NCBI GenBank assembly: GCA_024278345.1
Contig: JAJRTK010000543.1
Span: 1-33,609, forward strand
Direction of reading: 5' to 3'
Source: a bacterium
Lineage (GTDB): Bacteria; CSSED10-310; JAJRTK01
Length of the DNA stretch: 33,609 nucleotides
Part shown: piece by piece, positions 6,583 through 15,244 of the stretch
Layout of the letters: the number at the start of each line of letters is the position of its first letter
Position numbering within the stretch: the stretch's first letter is position 1
Translations under genes and position numbers: made by a program
The notes under the pieces: generated by a model
The model's input: the letters and a program-made list of their open reading frames with translations, nothing else
Database searches by the model: none
Told to the model about the DNA's origin: nothing

Positions 6583-9471
6583 TCACGGTTTCCAGACCGT
6601 TGTGACCCACCAGTGGGTCTTGTCTTTGAACGGCTTGTCCAAGATACGGGCAAGGCCCACCCGGAACTCGAGGCCCGGAATCTTGAGCAGGGGAACGCGG
6701 CCCGATTGGAAACGAAGCTCCGTTCCGATGCTGGCGATCCAGTCCCTCTCTTCGCCTTTCTCCCAAATGCCGTGTCTTTGCAGGATCAGCGGGAAGGGCA
6801 AGAGCGCCGTGCTCAGTTCGAGACGTTGCCCCTCGTAGCTGTTCCCCATTCCCGTGCCAATGGGCAACTCGGGCGCCAGGATTCGCTGCCGGAGAAGTGC
6901 CGAGGGAAGGATGGAGGAGTCCGACCCACCCAACTGAAGTTGGAGCATTGCCGCATTGTTCTCGGTTTCTAGCCTACCACGGCTCCAGGAAATCAGGACT
7001 CCCGTTTGGCCCCGACGGAATCCCAATTGCCCGTGGCCTCGGAAGATTCCAAAGGTGTTTCCGTCAGATTGTCCTGCCGTGAGGTCTCCTTCAAGGAGGT
7101 ACTCCAGACCCCATCTTCTTGGCGGTGCCCGTCGGGCGTATTGGAAACCGAGGTTCCCCTGGACTTCCCAGAGCCTTGGCCCCTGCTTTGGGACCATCCG
7201 GAACAATGAGAGCCTGCTGCTTAGACGGCTCCAGCCCAGACGCCTCTTTCGACGCCAGACCGTGCCGACCTCCATCCCCAACATTGTTGCGTCCAAGGCC
7301 TCTTCTAAAACGGCGTCAGAAGATCCTTGCCGGGATGGAGCCTCCCGGAGGGCAAAGAAATCGAGTCCCACCTCTGGAGCCCAGCCGCGCCACCTCAGTT
7401 TCGCGGCGGCACCAGAAATGCTGCCCCCCTCCATGGGAATGGCCCCCATGACAAGAAGCTCTCGACGCCCAAGGATGTCGCCAAGGCGGAGGCCAACTTC
7501 TAGGGATTTCGATGACGGGGATCGCCCTCCGCCAAAAAGAAGGCGTTTCTCGAGGCGGCCCGCACCATATTCCCATTCCGGTTCCACGGGTTTTCTGGTG
7601 AGCGGTCGCGGGGGAAGGCTACTTTGGGGAATCACGGCAGGCCAGAGTTTTGTCGGCGGCGCTGGAGCGGTGCGAGAGGCGAGTATCGGTCGGACTGAAT
7701 CTAGCCGCCGGAGGTCGAATCCTCGTGGCTCCAGGCTCAAGAAAAAGAGCGCCTTCCCATGGGGCGTAGCTTCCGGCGAAAGCGCGGCGCCGACGGTCTG
7801 CGTCAATTGTCCCAGGTGGTGGCCGTCCCGTGCGCGAAAGGCGTGAAGATTGATGAAGCCACGTTGTCCCACGGCGGCATAGAGAATCGATCCGTCCGGG
7901 CTCCAGCAAGGCCCCGACACACTACTTCCATCAGGAATCAGGGCCAGGGTTTCCCGGCTCGTTTCAAGGTCTCTCACAACCAGCCGCCAGCCGCCAGAGT
8001 CGTGGCGCACGAACGCTAGGGCGTCGCCGCCGGGACTCACCCGCGGCGTCCGGAAAATCAGGTCCACCGACGGATCGGTGAGGGCTTCGACTTGCCCAGA
8101 CGCCAAATCCACCCGCACCAGTTGCGATTGTCCGTACCGCTGGCGCACGGCCACGGCCCACCGGCCATCGGGGGCTGGATCGGGATCGCGGAGATCCGCC
8201 AGCCGCGTGAGGCGCTTTGGGCGGCCTTTGCCGGGCTTCCAGATGAACAGGTCAGGATGAATCTCCCCGCGAGAGTCCATCAGTTCCCGCGCAAAGAGAA
8301 GACCGCTTCCATCTGGCAGCCAGCGGGGGCCGTAGATGCCCGAGCCATCCAGAAACTGGGTGCTGGCCAGTTCCTTCGGAGGGGATGGGAATGGAAACTT
8401 CGGAGCCACGTCTTCCGGATCCCTCTTCAATAGACGCTGAATTCGCGTTTTCCTTTTTTGCTCAAACTCCTGGTTGCGGGAACTGCTCCAGATGACCAGG
8501 CGAGGAGGCTTTTTTCGGTATCGCAAGACAAGGGCGAGTTTCTTTCCGTCCGGCGCCACGGCTGGCGCTCCCGTGGTCCATTCCAGGCGCTGCCAGAGTC
8601 TGCCCACCCTGACGTTGGGGGCCAGCCAGCGCTCCGCTTCCAAAGCGCTGTGTGTCAGCTCTGCCCTGAAGCGGGCGTACAGAGCCTTGGCTGACTCGCC
8701 GAAGACACCTTGGAACGCGCCAGAGAAACCGCGGCTCTCCCGTGCTGACATGCGAGCCCAGAGGTCCCGCAAGCTTTGCCTGCCTTCGCGACGTTCCAGC
8801 CACTCCAGAAAAGCTGAGCCCATCAGATAGGCCATGGACATTCCGTGCCAGGTCCGGGTATTGCCAGATAGCTCTTCGTAGCTCGGAAGCTGTCCAGCTT
8901 GTGCCCAGCGGCGAAGAATGGCCGCCCGGAGGTTGCTGTGAGGCCGGCCGGCACCCGTGAGCCGGCCTTCTACCACTGTTGCATATCCTTCGATAAGCCA
9001 ACGAGGGGATTTCATGGCGATGGGGCCGATAGGGAAGAGCAGTTCGAGAAAGCGGTCGAACCCGTTTCGCGATGGCCGCGCCAAATGGACCAGATGGGTC
9101 ACTTCGTGGATCATCAGGAGCTCGGGCCAATCATAGTAGTGACCGATGAGGGAGTCGGCCGGTGGGGGGCTGGCGTAGAGAAGTATTCGCGGCGAGCGAA
9201 GGAAGGGGATCGCCGCACCATTCGCCCTGGCCACCGGGTCGAAGACCAAAACGTCTACCGTGCGACTCTGCTTGTACCCCACCTCCCTTTCTACCCGTTT
9301 TTGGATTGCTTCCAGCTTGGATGCGGCCGTCAGGACCCATTCTTCGAGCTCCGCCCGGTAGTGAATCCGGTAGCCGGAGACTTCCACTGTCTTCCAATGA
9401 GCACTGGGGAGTTGTGCAAGGCTTGGCGCAACCCAGCAGAAAACCCCCCAAAAAACGGCAATCAAGCGCAT
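6583..9471 (-). CDS. Secreted HExxH metallopeptidase with beta-propeller and putative outer-membrane barrel
   Basis: The 962-residue protein has a signal peptide (cleavage near residue 19, VAPSLA). The M1/MA-like peptidase domain has HEVTH at 122-126 and a downstream WLIEGYA that places a third zinc ligand at Glu161, as in gluzincins. Residues about 290-600 carry TolB/PD40-type propeller repeats (WLPDGSGLLFARE, APDGRWAVAV, SPGGDALAFVR, SPDGSILYAA). From about 640 the chain is rich in alternating strands with Gly and aromatic residues and ends KTHWWVTTVWKP; an aromatic end is typical of outer-membrane barrels. The most likely picture is a protease held at the outer membrane. It lies 20-odd bases downstream of the DASS transporter gene and is probably co-transcribed. 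Substrate unknown. Confidence 0.8.
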   Translation of the reverse strand: MRLIAVFWGVFCWVAPSLAQLPSAHWKTVEVSGYRIHYRAELEEWVLTAASKLEAIQKRVEREVGYKQSRTVDVLVFDPVARANGAAIPFLRSPRILLYASPPPADSLIGHYYDWPELLMIHEVTHLVHLARPSRNGFDRFLELLFPIGPIAMKSPRWLIEGYATVVEGRLTGAGRPHSNLRAAILRRWAQAGQLPSYEELSGNTRTWHGMSMAYLMGSAFLEWLERREGRQSLRDLWARMSARESRGFSGAFQGVFGESAKALYARFRAELTHSALEAERWLAPNVRVGRLWQRLEWTTGAPAVAPDGKKLALVLRYRKKPPRLVIWSSSRNQEFEQKRKTRIQRLLKRDPEDVAPKFPFPSPPKELASTQFLDGSGIYGPRWLPDGSGLLFARELMDSRGEIHPDLFIWKPGKGRPKRLTRLADLRDPDPAPDGRWAVAVRQRYGQSQLVRVDLASGQVEALTDPSVDLIFRTPRVSPGGDALAFVRHDSGGWRLVVRDLETSRETLALIPDGSSVSGPCWSPDGSILYAAVGQRGFINLHAFRARDGHHLGQLTQTVGAALSPEATPHGKALFFLSLEPRGFDLRRLDSVRPILASRTAPAPPTKLWPAVIPQSSLPPRPLTRKPVEPEWEYGAGRLEKRLLFGGGRSPSSKSLEVGLRLGDILGRRELLVMGAIPMEGGSISGAAAKLRWRGWAPEVGLDFFALREAPSRQGSSDAVLEEALDATMLGMEVGTVWRRKRRLGWSRLSSRLSLFRMVPKQGPRLWEVQGNLGFQYARRAPPRRWGLEYLLEGDLTAGQSDGNTFGIFRGHGQLGFRRGQTGVLISWSRGRLETENNAAMLQLQLGGSDSSILPSALLRQRILAPELPIGTGMGNSYEGQRLELSTALLPFPLILQRHGIWEKGEERDWIASIGTELRFQSGRVPLLKIPGLEFRVGLARILDKPFKDKTHWWVTTVWKP

Positions 9472-9490
9472 AGATATCTCAGTTCAGAGG

Positions 9491-11044
9491 CTAGTGGGCG
9501 CCGGAGCCCATCCTTGCGGCCCATTCGGGAAAGACGGAAGGATCGATGGAAAAGACAAAGGTCCCCACGAAGTAGAAAAGAATGGAGACCACCAGGATTC
9601 CCGCGATATTGATGGCGAGGCCCACCTTCGCCATCTCGGCTATCCGGATACGGCCGCTACCAAAGATGATGGCATTTGGCGGGGTGGCTACGGGCATCAT
9701 GAAAGCGTGAGACGCCGAGAGGGTCGCCGGAATCATCAGCATGAGTGGGTTCATCTTCATGGCGACGGCCACCGATGCCAGGATGGGAAGGATCATCTCA
9801 GTGGTCGCTGTATTGGACGTGAGCTCCGTCAGGAACGTCAACGTGAGGCAGATCACCACGATCATGGCAAGAGGCGGCACGCCAGAAAGTCCCGCAAACT
9901 TCTGGCCCACGAAATCGGAAAGCCCCGTCACTTGGAAACCCTTGGCCAGAGCGAATCCGCCGCCAAAAAGGAGCACGATATTCCAGGGAAGCTGCCCGAT
10001 GGCCTTCCCATCCAGAAGGGCCGAGGACTTGGCCATGGGACTTCTTGTGGGAATCAAGAATAGCAAGATTCCCATGCTCATGGCCACGGTCCCGTCATCC
10101 AGAAGCCTGGGATAGGGCACCCAGGCCGACCATCCCGGAATGGAGAAACTCCCCAATTCCAGCTTCTTCCGGAAAACCCACAACAAGGCAGTCAACACGA
10201 AGATGACAAGGACCGCCTTCTCCTCAAAGCTCGCCGGCCCAAGTTTCTTGATTTCCCGCTCCACGATGGTCCCGTCAACCCCAAGCTCTTTGGGAGAGGG
10301 AAAAAAAATCTTGGTCAAGAGCAGCCATACAACCAACATCATGACCGCGGTGATAGGAATTCCCATGAGCAGCCACTGGCCGAAGGGAATGGGAGGGGCG
10401 TCGGGGAACGTGATCTCGAAGATCCTCACAAACGACAGATTGGGCGGTGTCCCCACAAGCGTCGCAATCCCCCCCAGCGAACAGGCATAGGCAATGGCCA
10501 GCATGAGGGAAGTAGAAAAAGCCCTCGCCTTTTCCTCTCCAACCTCGTCCTCCATCCGCAACACAATGGCCAGACCGATGGGCATCATCATGATGGCCGT
10601 GGCGGTGTTCGATATCCACATCGACAAAAAGGCCGCGGCCAGCATGAAGCCCAGGATGATCCGGCTCGGGCCGCCACCAATGAACCGGATGATGAGGAGC
10701 GCGATTCGCTTGTGAAGACCCCAACGCTCCATGGCAAGCGCAATCATGAAGCCGCCAAGGAATAAAAAAACCGTGCTGTTGATGTAGATAGGAGCTGTCA
10801 GCTTGCCCTGGAGAATACCTAAAAGAGGATAGAGAACCACCGGCAAAAGTGCCGTGACGGCCAGGGGAATCGCGTCCGTTACCCACCAAACGGCCATCAA
10901 AACCGCTACCGCCGCCATCCGCGTCACCACCGGCTTTCCCGGCTCCAAATCCAGAAACAGCAGCAGAAAAAAGAGCAAGGGCCCCAACAACAACCCGATC
11001 TTTTGGGCTCTGGATCTTGAAGCAGCGCCAATTCTCTCCGCCAC
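9491..11044 (-). CDS. DASS/SLC13-family sodium-coupled anion (dicarboxylate or sulfate) symporter
   Basis: The 517-residue membrane protein has about 11-13 helices and belongs to the divalent-anion:Na+ symporters, which take up C4-dicarboxylates, citrate, sulfate or phosphate. Both substrate-site SNT motifs are present: SNTATAIMMMPIG in the first half and SNTATTEMILPI in the second, the latter followed by the signature segment ASHAFMMPVATPPNAIIFG. The start is taken as the GTG at 11044, six bases after AAGGAG; a TTG one codon earlier (11047) is too close to that site. It leads into the metalloprotease-barrel gene after about 20 bases. The choice among substrates is not visible. Confidence 0.9.
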   Translation of the reverse strand: MAERIGAASRSRAQKIGLLLGPLLFFLLLFLDLEPGKPVVTRMAAVAVLMAVWWVTDAIPLAVTALLPVVLYPLLGILQGKLTAPIYINSTVFLFLGGFMIALAMERWGLHKRIALLIIRFIGGGPSRIILGFMLAAAFLSMWISNTATAIMMMPIGLAIVLRMEDEVGEEKARAFSTSLMLAIAYACSLGGIATLVGTPPNLSFVRIFEITFPDAPPIPFGQWLLMGIPITAVMMLVVWLLLTKIFFPSPKELGVDGTIVEREIKKLGPASFEEKAVLVIFVLTALLWVFRKKLELGSFSIPGWSAWVPYPRLLDDGTVAMSMGILLFLIPTRSPMAKSSALLDGKAIGQLPWNIVLLFGGGFALAKGFQVTGLSDFVGQKFAGLSGVPPLAMIVVICLTLTFLTELTSNTATTEMILPILASVAVAMKMNPLMLMIPATLSASHAFMMPVATPPNAIIFGSGRIRIAEMAKVGLAINIAGILVVSILFYFVGTFVFSIDPSVFPEWAARMGSGAH

Positions 11045-11418
11045 CAACTTCTCCTTCCACTCCCACCTTCAGAGGTTTTCCCACGTCACTCCGAAACTAG
11101 GGAATCACACAAATCAACCACAAGCCCAATCAAATCACATCACCTTCATCCGCGGCAATCCAAAACCATGAACCTCTTGTCTCCCAGTCTCCAACTCCAA
11201 TTCGCGTTTGAATCGAGGCCCCGAGTCCAGTACGATCAGCCAAGGCTTCAGAAACTCAGTCGTTTGCCCTCTGCGAGGAGTGAATCGATGAAAACGCTTT
11301 TCTTTCCCTGGGTTGCGTTCCGCTCGCGTCGGCATGACCCACGCCTACGGCGTGAGTACCCCTCCGTCCGCCGCCACTCGCCTTCTTTCTCGTCAAAAAA
11401 GATCGGATTGGACTCCCC
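11045..11418. other. Intergenic stretch upstream of the DASS gene
   Basis: This stretch separates the minus-strand DASS start from the small plus-strand primase-domain gene. Repeat copy 5 occupies 11288-11384. The part 11056-11287 should contain the promoter of the DASS series, but I see no clear -35/-10 pair. No other gene is supported. Confidence 0.55.
11288..11384 (-). repeat. Dispersed repeat copy 5 (hairpin form)
   Basis: Read on the minus strand this is the fullest hairpin-form copy: GGCGAGTGGCGGCGGACGG, then GGGGTACTCACGCCGTAGG and the rest of the hairpin insert, then GCGAGCGGAACGCAACCCAG with an A/G-rich tail. It is nearly identical over about 80 bases to copy 6 at 19511-19596 on the opposite strand. 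It lies immediately upstream of the orphan primase-domain gene at 11419. Confidence 0.88.
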
Positions 11419-11739
11419 GTGACGAATTTTTCTCCACCATCGGCATCAAGCACCTCCACGCCCAGGCCTCCCGGAGACCCGGCCACCGTTGCGCACTTTT
11501 TGGAAAACAGATGCCGGAAGGCCAGTGATGCCCGATCTCCCGTCCCCAAGCTTTACGACCAATATGAGCGATGGGCTTTGGAGAACGGCCTTTCTCCAGT
11601 GGGCCAGTTCCTTTTCGGCCTTGAACTCGATAGCCAGGGCTGCCGAAGTGAAGCTTCCGGCCGCTTTGCCATTTGGGTCGGGCTGGAGCTTCTAGAAAGC
11701 GGAGATGTTGGCTCGGACGCCGCACCGGATCCGTCATGA
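11419..11739 (+). CDS. Small protein resembling the C-terminal domain of P4/D5-type primases
   Basis: A 106-residue frame begins at a GTG with no strong ribosome site. After a Pro/Ser/Thr-rich lead, residues about 25-92 match the pattern of the winged-helix domain at the C-terminus of phage P4/D5-type primase-helicases: VAHFLENRC, a short variable loop, VPKLYDQYERWALENG, QFLFGLELDSQGC, then GRFAIWVGLEL (family pattern: F..C, LY.AYR.WC.ENG, F...L...G, GR.W.G..L). No primase or helicase part is nearby, so this is a stand-alone domain or a remnant. Codon use is like neighbouring genes. It starts 35 bases after repeat copy 5 and ends ten bases before the convergent kinase gene. The role is unknown; DNA binding is inference. 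Confidence 0.5.
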   Translation: MTNFSPPSASSTSTPRPPGDPATVAHFLENRCRKASDARSPVPKLYDQYERWALENGLSPVGQFLFGLELDSQGCRSEASGRFAIWVGLELLESGDVGSDAAPDPS

Positions 11740-11749
11740 AACTCCCGGG

Positions 11750-14461
11750 TTATCCCCTTTCCACTGGTACCACGGGAGTGGGCCGCTGAAGCGGGGAACT
11801 GGTTTCCTCCCGAAACCCTTGCCCGCCGCCAATGGCCACGGCCGCACCCCAACCGAAGAGAAGAAGCAGGCTGGCGAGTCCAGCTAGGCTGGGAAGAACG
11901 GCCCACGAGGCAAACCCAAGGTTCACCGGCGGACCGATGAGAATGGCAAAGCCATAGGTCGCCGCGATCCCGGCCAGAATGCCAAGGCGCCAGAGACAGA
12001 TTGTCAGGAGAGTCACCGGGGCAAGGACCGCAAGAAAGCCCGGGATTCCCGAGACTCCCAACGCCAAGCCAAGAGCCAGGGATGCCAGGAAGGCAAAGCT
12101 CGCCATCACGGCCGCTGGGACTTTGAGTACTTTTTGCGCGACCCCAAGGACCAAGCTCGCAATGAGAGTCGCCAGAACTGAGCCCAAGAGTGTGTCCATC
12201 AGGTGGGCAACGACGCGGTTTGCCGCCAGCGCTCCATTGAGATCCGCCGCCGAGGGGAAAAGGTAAGAATCGAACCCCAGGGCGACTGGTGTCCAGGCAA
12301 GGAAGGCGGTTGTGGTACCGAAGGCGCATCCAATGACGATCTCCCGTCCCAGGCCGCGATGTCGAAACTGCCTTTCCAGAAGCCGGCTCCAACCCGTAAA
12401 TAACGAGGGCAAAGCGCTCCGAATGGTGGGCTCGAAGTAGGTGTAAAGGAACCATGCGATGACAGCCAGGGAAAGCGCCAGGCTCACGGACGTGTAGATC
12501 AGGTCCGTTTCGTATTCCAGGTGGAAAGCATGATCGGCTCCCACCAACCTGCTGCCGGCGCCTAGTAGAAATAGAATGCAAGCAGCCCTGAAAGCGCGGC
12601 CTGCTGTTGCGCGCCGCCTTTCGAAAAGAGGTCTGGAACTGGGCAGGCCCAACAAGATGCCCAAAGAAAAAAGCGCAAGAACCCCGGTCCAAGGGTCTGG
12701 AAAAGCTTGGTCCGTCTCCCCTGGAAATCCCAGAGAATCCTCTTCAGGCGACGCCAGATCGAAGTACATGAGCATCCCGTCCATGACGATTCCCGACGCG
12801 GTCAGGCTCTTGCTTGGATGATCCGGGTCTGGACCGGTCCAATGGACGGAACTCCTACTCCCTTCAGACTTTTCTTCGGTGCTGTTGCCCAGGAACGCAT
12901 CTGGATCCAGGCCCGCGAATATCAGAAGTTTCCGCCAATCCAGCTTGTTGAGGGCCTCATCCGGGTCGTAAGTGGAGGAGTGAGCTTCGAGGTTCCGCAG
13001 TCGGCCCTTGCCATCAAGGATCACTTGGACCATGTACAACTGGTCCGATAACGGATCGTCCGGGGTTGCCCAGCTCGAGCCAAGAAGGGTGTGGACTGTC
13101 CGTGGCAGAATGGGCGCGTCATTCTTGCGGTACCAATAAGAAAGCTGTTGGGAGTTGCCCGTGCCCTTTTCCTGGAAGAAGCCACGGGCCATGGTATTCC
13201 CGGGAGCCCCTTTTCTGCCGGTCTGAAGAATGGCTTCGGCCCGCTCCTCAAACTGGCTGGGAGAAAGCGCCACCCCTAACTGCTCCAGTGGTCCGCTCAC
13301 CACGGCCAACACTAGAGCGCCGACCAATCCACCAAGGAACATGGTGCCCCATGCCATGCACCGGCGCCGACTCATGGGGGCGGTTGTCAAGTTCCTCATG
13401 CCCGCTATCGTCGCCGTGGTACCGTCATGGATTTCGTTTTGCTGGAGCGGCGAAGGGAGCGATTCCATCAGTTCCCTGGCGGAAGCCGGGCGCCCTTCAG
13501 GATCGGGATTGAGGCAGCGGAGTAAGAGATCCTCAATGCTCCTATCCAGATCTGGCACGAACTGGGTGGGGGGAGTTGCCAACGGCCCCCCAGCCGGGTC
13601 TCCCGGAAGAACCGGCTCTCCGAAGGGCCGGTGTCCGGTAAAGAGTTCGTAAAGTACGAGGCCCAACGAGTAGATATCACTCCGGGTGGTCGCGGGCTCT
13701 CCAAGGTGCTGTTCGGGGGCCATGTAGCCCGGAGTTCCCGCCGCGCTGGCCTTCTTTTGGGAGCTATCGATGGATGCGGCGATCCCGAAGTCAGTGATCC
13801 GTGCCCTTCCACGGCCATCAATCATGATGTTGGCTGGTTTGATGTCGCGGTGGACGACTCCGCAGTCATGGGCCGCGCTCAGCGCTTCGCAAAGCTGTCG
13901 GGCCACCTCCGTGGCCTTGCGCCGCGGGAGTCGTCCGATTCGGCGAAGCAGCATTGACAGGTCTTCGCCATCGATATATTCCATGGAGACGAAGGTTCCC
14001 GATTCCGCCTCCGCGATATCGTAGACCCGGCAGACATTGGGATGAGTCACACCTCGGGCAATCCGAACCTCGGTGTGGAGACGCCCGAGCCAGTGCGGGT
14101 CAAATGCGAACAGAGGTGACAAAAACTTGAGAGCCACCGTCTGGCCAAGCTTGATGTCGTCAGCACGATAGACTTCTCCCATCCCGCCTTGGCCCAGCAA
14201 GGAGACGATACGGTACCGGCTGGCCACCACATCCCCTGGCTCGAACCGCTTCCGGCGGGACGATTCCGGTGGAGGCGGAGGAGATCCAGCAGATCCCGTC
14301 GGTTCACTGGGGTCGTGGTGCTTCAGGAGGGTTGCCACCTCTTCGTAGAGCTCTCCATCGCCATCGCAGGCAGCCTCCAGGTAGACTCGCCACTCATCCG
14401 GCTCCATCTCGCAGGCCTGTAAAAAGAGCGCCTTTGCCCGGTGAAACCGCGTAGCCGTCAT
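11750..14461 (-). CDS. Membrane Ser/Thr protein kinase (Hanks type) with multi-pass C-terminal domain
   Basis: The 903-residue protein has an N-terminal cytoplasmic region with a Pro-rich linker, then a complete kinase domain (about 80-345): GQGGMGEVY nucleotide loop, VALKFL lysine, VVHRDIKPANIMID catalytic loop, ITDFGIA, GTPGYMAPEQ and RSDIYSLG. One membrane segment follows (about 360-385), then an extracytoplasmic region of about 200 residues, then about eight more membrane helices from residue 600 on, including EPTIRSALPSLFTGWSRLLE. I recognise that last block from kinases common in Acidobacteriota. The ATG at 14461 overlaps the stop of the sigma-factor gene as ATGA, which decides the start and implies translational coupling. 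Likely role: sensing at the membrane and control of the partner sigma factor or its targets. Confidence 0.88.
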   Translation of the reverse strand: MTATRFHRAKALFLQACEMEPDEWRVYLEAACDGDGELYEEVATLLKHHDPSEPTGSAGSPPPPPESSRRKRFEPGDVVASRYRIVSLLGQGGMGEVYRADDIKLGQTVALKFLSPLFAFDPHWLGRLHTEVRIARGVTHPNVCRVYDIAEAESGTFVSMEYIDGEDLSMLLRRIGRLPRRKATEVARQLCEALSAAHDCGVVHRDIKPANIMIDGRGRARITDFGIAASIDSSQKKASAAGTPGYMAPEQHLGEPATTRSDIYSLGLVLYELFTGHRPFGEPVLPGDPAGGPLATPPTQFVPDLDRSIEDLLLRCLNPDPEGRPASARELMESLPSPLQQNEIHDGTTATIAGMRNLTTAPMSRRRCMAWGTMFLGGLVGALVLAVVSGPLEQLGVALSPSQFEERAEAILQTGRKGAPGNTMARGFFQEKGTGNSQQLSYWYRKNDAPILPRTVHTLLGSSWATPDDPLSDQLYMVQVILDGKGRLRNLEAHSSTYDPDEALNKLDWRKLLIFAGLDPDAFLGNSTEEKSEGSRSSVHWTGPDPDHPSKSLTASGIVMDGMLMYFDLASPEEDSLGFPGETDQAFPDPWTGVLALFSLGILLGLPSSRPLFERRRATAGRAFRAACILFLLGAGSRLVGADHAFHLEYETDLIYTSVSLALSLAVIAWFLYTYFEPTIRSALPSLFTGWSRLLERQFRHRGLGREIVIGCAFGTTTAFLAWTPVALGFDSYLFPSAADLNGALAANRVVAHLMDTLLGSVLATLIASLVLGVAQKVLKVPAAVMASFAFLASLALGLALGVSGIPGFLAVLAPVTLLTICLWRLGILAGIAATYGFAILIGPPVNLGFASWAVLPSLAGLASLLLLFGWGAAVAIGGGQGFREETSSPLQRPTPVVPVERG

Positions 14462-15057
14462 TCTTCCGCCCCTTCGCCCAGCTCGCGCCGAAGCCATGCC
14501 TTCGCATGGGTCCAGTCCCCTTCCACCGTCCGTTTGGAGACTTTCAGGACTTCCGCGACTTCGCTCACCGTCAATCCTCCGAAGAAACGAAGCTCGACGA
14601 TCCGCGCCTGCCGAGGGTCGAGTTCCCCCAACTTTTCCAGAGCATTCCGGAGAGCATCGGCCTCGAAATCGGTTTGCCGGGCAATGGCGACTCTGTCATC
14701 CAAAGTGACCCGTGCCCAGCCTCCGCCACGCTTCTTCCGATTGTGTTTGCGGGCGTGATCGATGAGAATGCGGCGCATGATCGATGCGCCGATGGCAAAA
14801 AAATGCGTGCGCCCCCGCCAATCCACCCGCGTTTGATCCACAAGACGCAGGTATGCCTCATGCACGAGAGCTGTCGGTTGGAGGGTATGATTGACTCGCT
14901 CGTTTGCCAACCGTTTTCGAGCCAGCCGATGGAGCTCGTCGTAGACAACTTCGAAAAGCCGGTTCGCCGTAGGCGGATCCGTGGGAGCTCCGCGGGCCAG
15001 AAGTTGCGTGAGGTCAGCTCGGTTTTCGTCGGACTTTAATGGCTCTTGTTCTTTCAT
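14458..15057 (-). CDS. ECF-family RNA polymerase sigma factor (TIGR02999-like)
   Basis: The 199-residue sigma-70-family factor has region 2 (about 30-95) with NHTLQPTALVHEAYLRLVDQ and THFFAIGASIMRRILIDHAR, and region 4 (about 140-190) with LDPRQARIVELRFFGGLTVS, EVAEVLKVSKRTVEGDWTHA, a normal helix-turn-helix. This sequence type is typical of ECF factors encoded beside Ser/Thr kinases in Acidobacteriota, Planctomycetota and relatives, and those pairs usually lack a classical anti-sigma factor. The stop overlaps the kinase start (ATGA). An 8-base inverted repeat (GGCGAAAC/GTTTCGCC) sits five bases upstream of the ATG. No good Shine-Dalgarno sequence is visible. Confidence 0.9.
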   Translation of the reverse strand: MKEQEPLKSDENRADLTQLLARGAPTDPPTANRLFEVVYDELHRLARKRLANERVNHTLQPTALVHEAYLRLVDQTRVDWRGRTHFFAIGASIMRRILIDHARKHNRKKRGGGWARVTLDDRVAIARQTDFEADALRNALEKLGELDPRQARIVELRFFGGLTVSEVAEVLKVSKRTVEGDWTHAKAWLRRELGEGAEE

Positions 15058-15061
15058 GATC

Positions 15062-15090
15062 GGCGAAACGATATCCTGTTCTGTTTCGCC
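15062..15090. promoter_or_regulatory. Perfect inverted repeat before the ECF sigma gene
   Basis: GGCGAAAC (15062-15069) and GTTTCGCC (15083-15090) form a perfect 8-base inverted repeat with a 13-base spacer, in the gap between the divergent sigma-factor and metalloprotease genes. It is five bases from the sigma-factor ATG, so in mRNA it would form a hairpin over the ribosome-binding region; in DNA it could be an operator. Function is inferred from position only. Confidence 0.45.
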
Positions 15091-15244
15091 CCCAAAATGT
15101 GCGCCGGCTTGGCAGGGTCTCGATGCGCCATGACTTCCAAGAGATCACGATTCAACTTTTTGATTGCGGAATCCCATGGTGAAGAGCGCGTGGTGAGATG
15201 AGGACTCGGTGGAAAGCAAGTTCATTCTAACAGGAGCGGCTCTC

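Noticed and set aside
6425-6838. Plus-strand frame through repeat copy 4, similar to the AI-2E transporter tail
   Set aside because: The similarity comes from the shared repeat; beyond it the frame runs antisense into the metalloprotease-barrel gene and has no family match.
11553-12692. Minus-strand open frame of 379 residues within the kinase gene
   Set aside because: It is an out-of-frame shadow of the kinase's membrane domain, whose own frame has clear motifs and helices.
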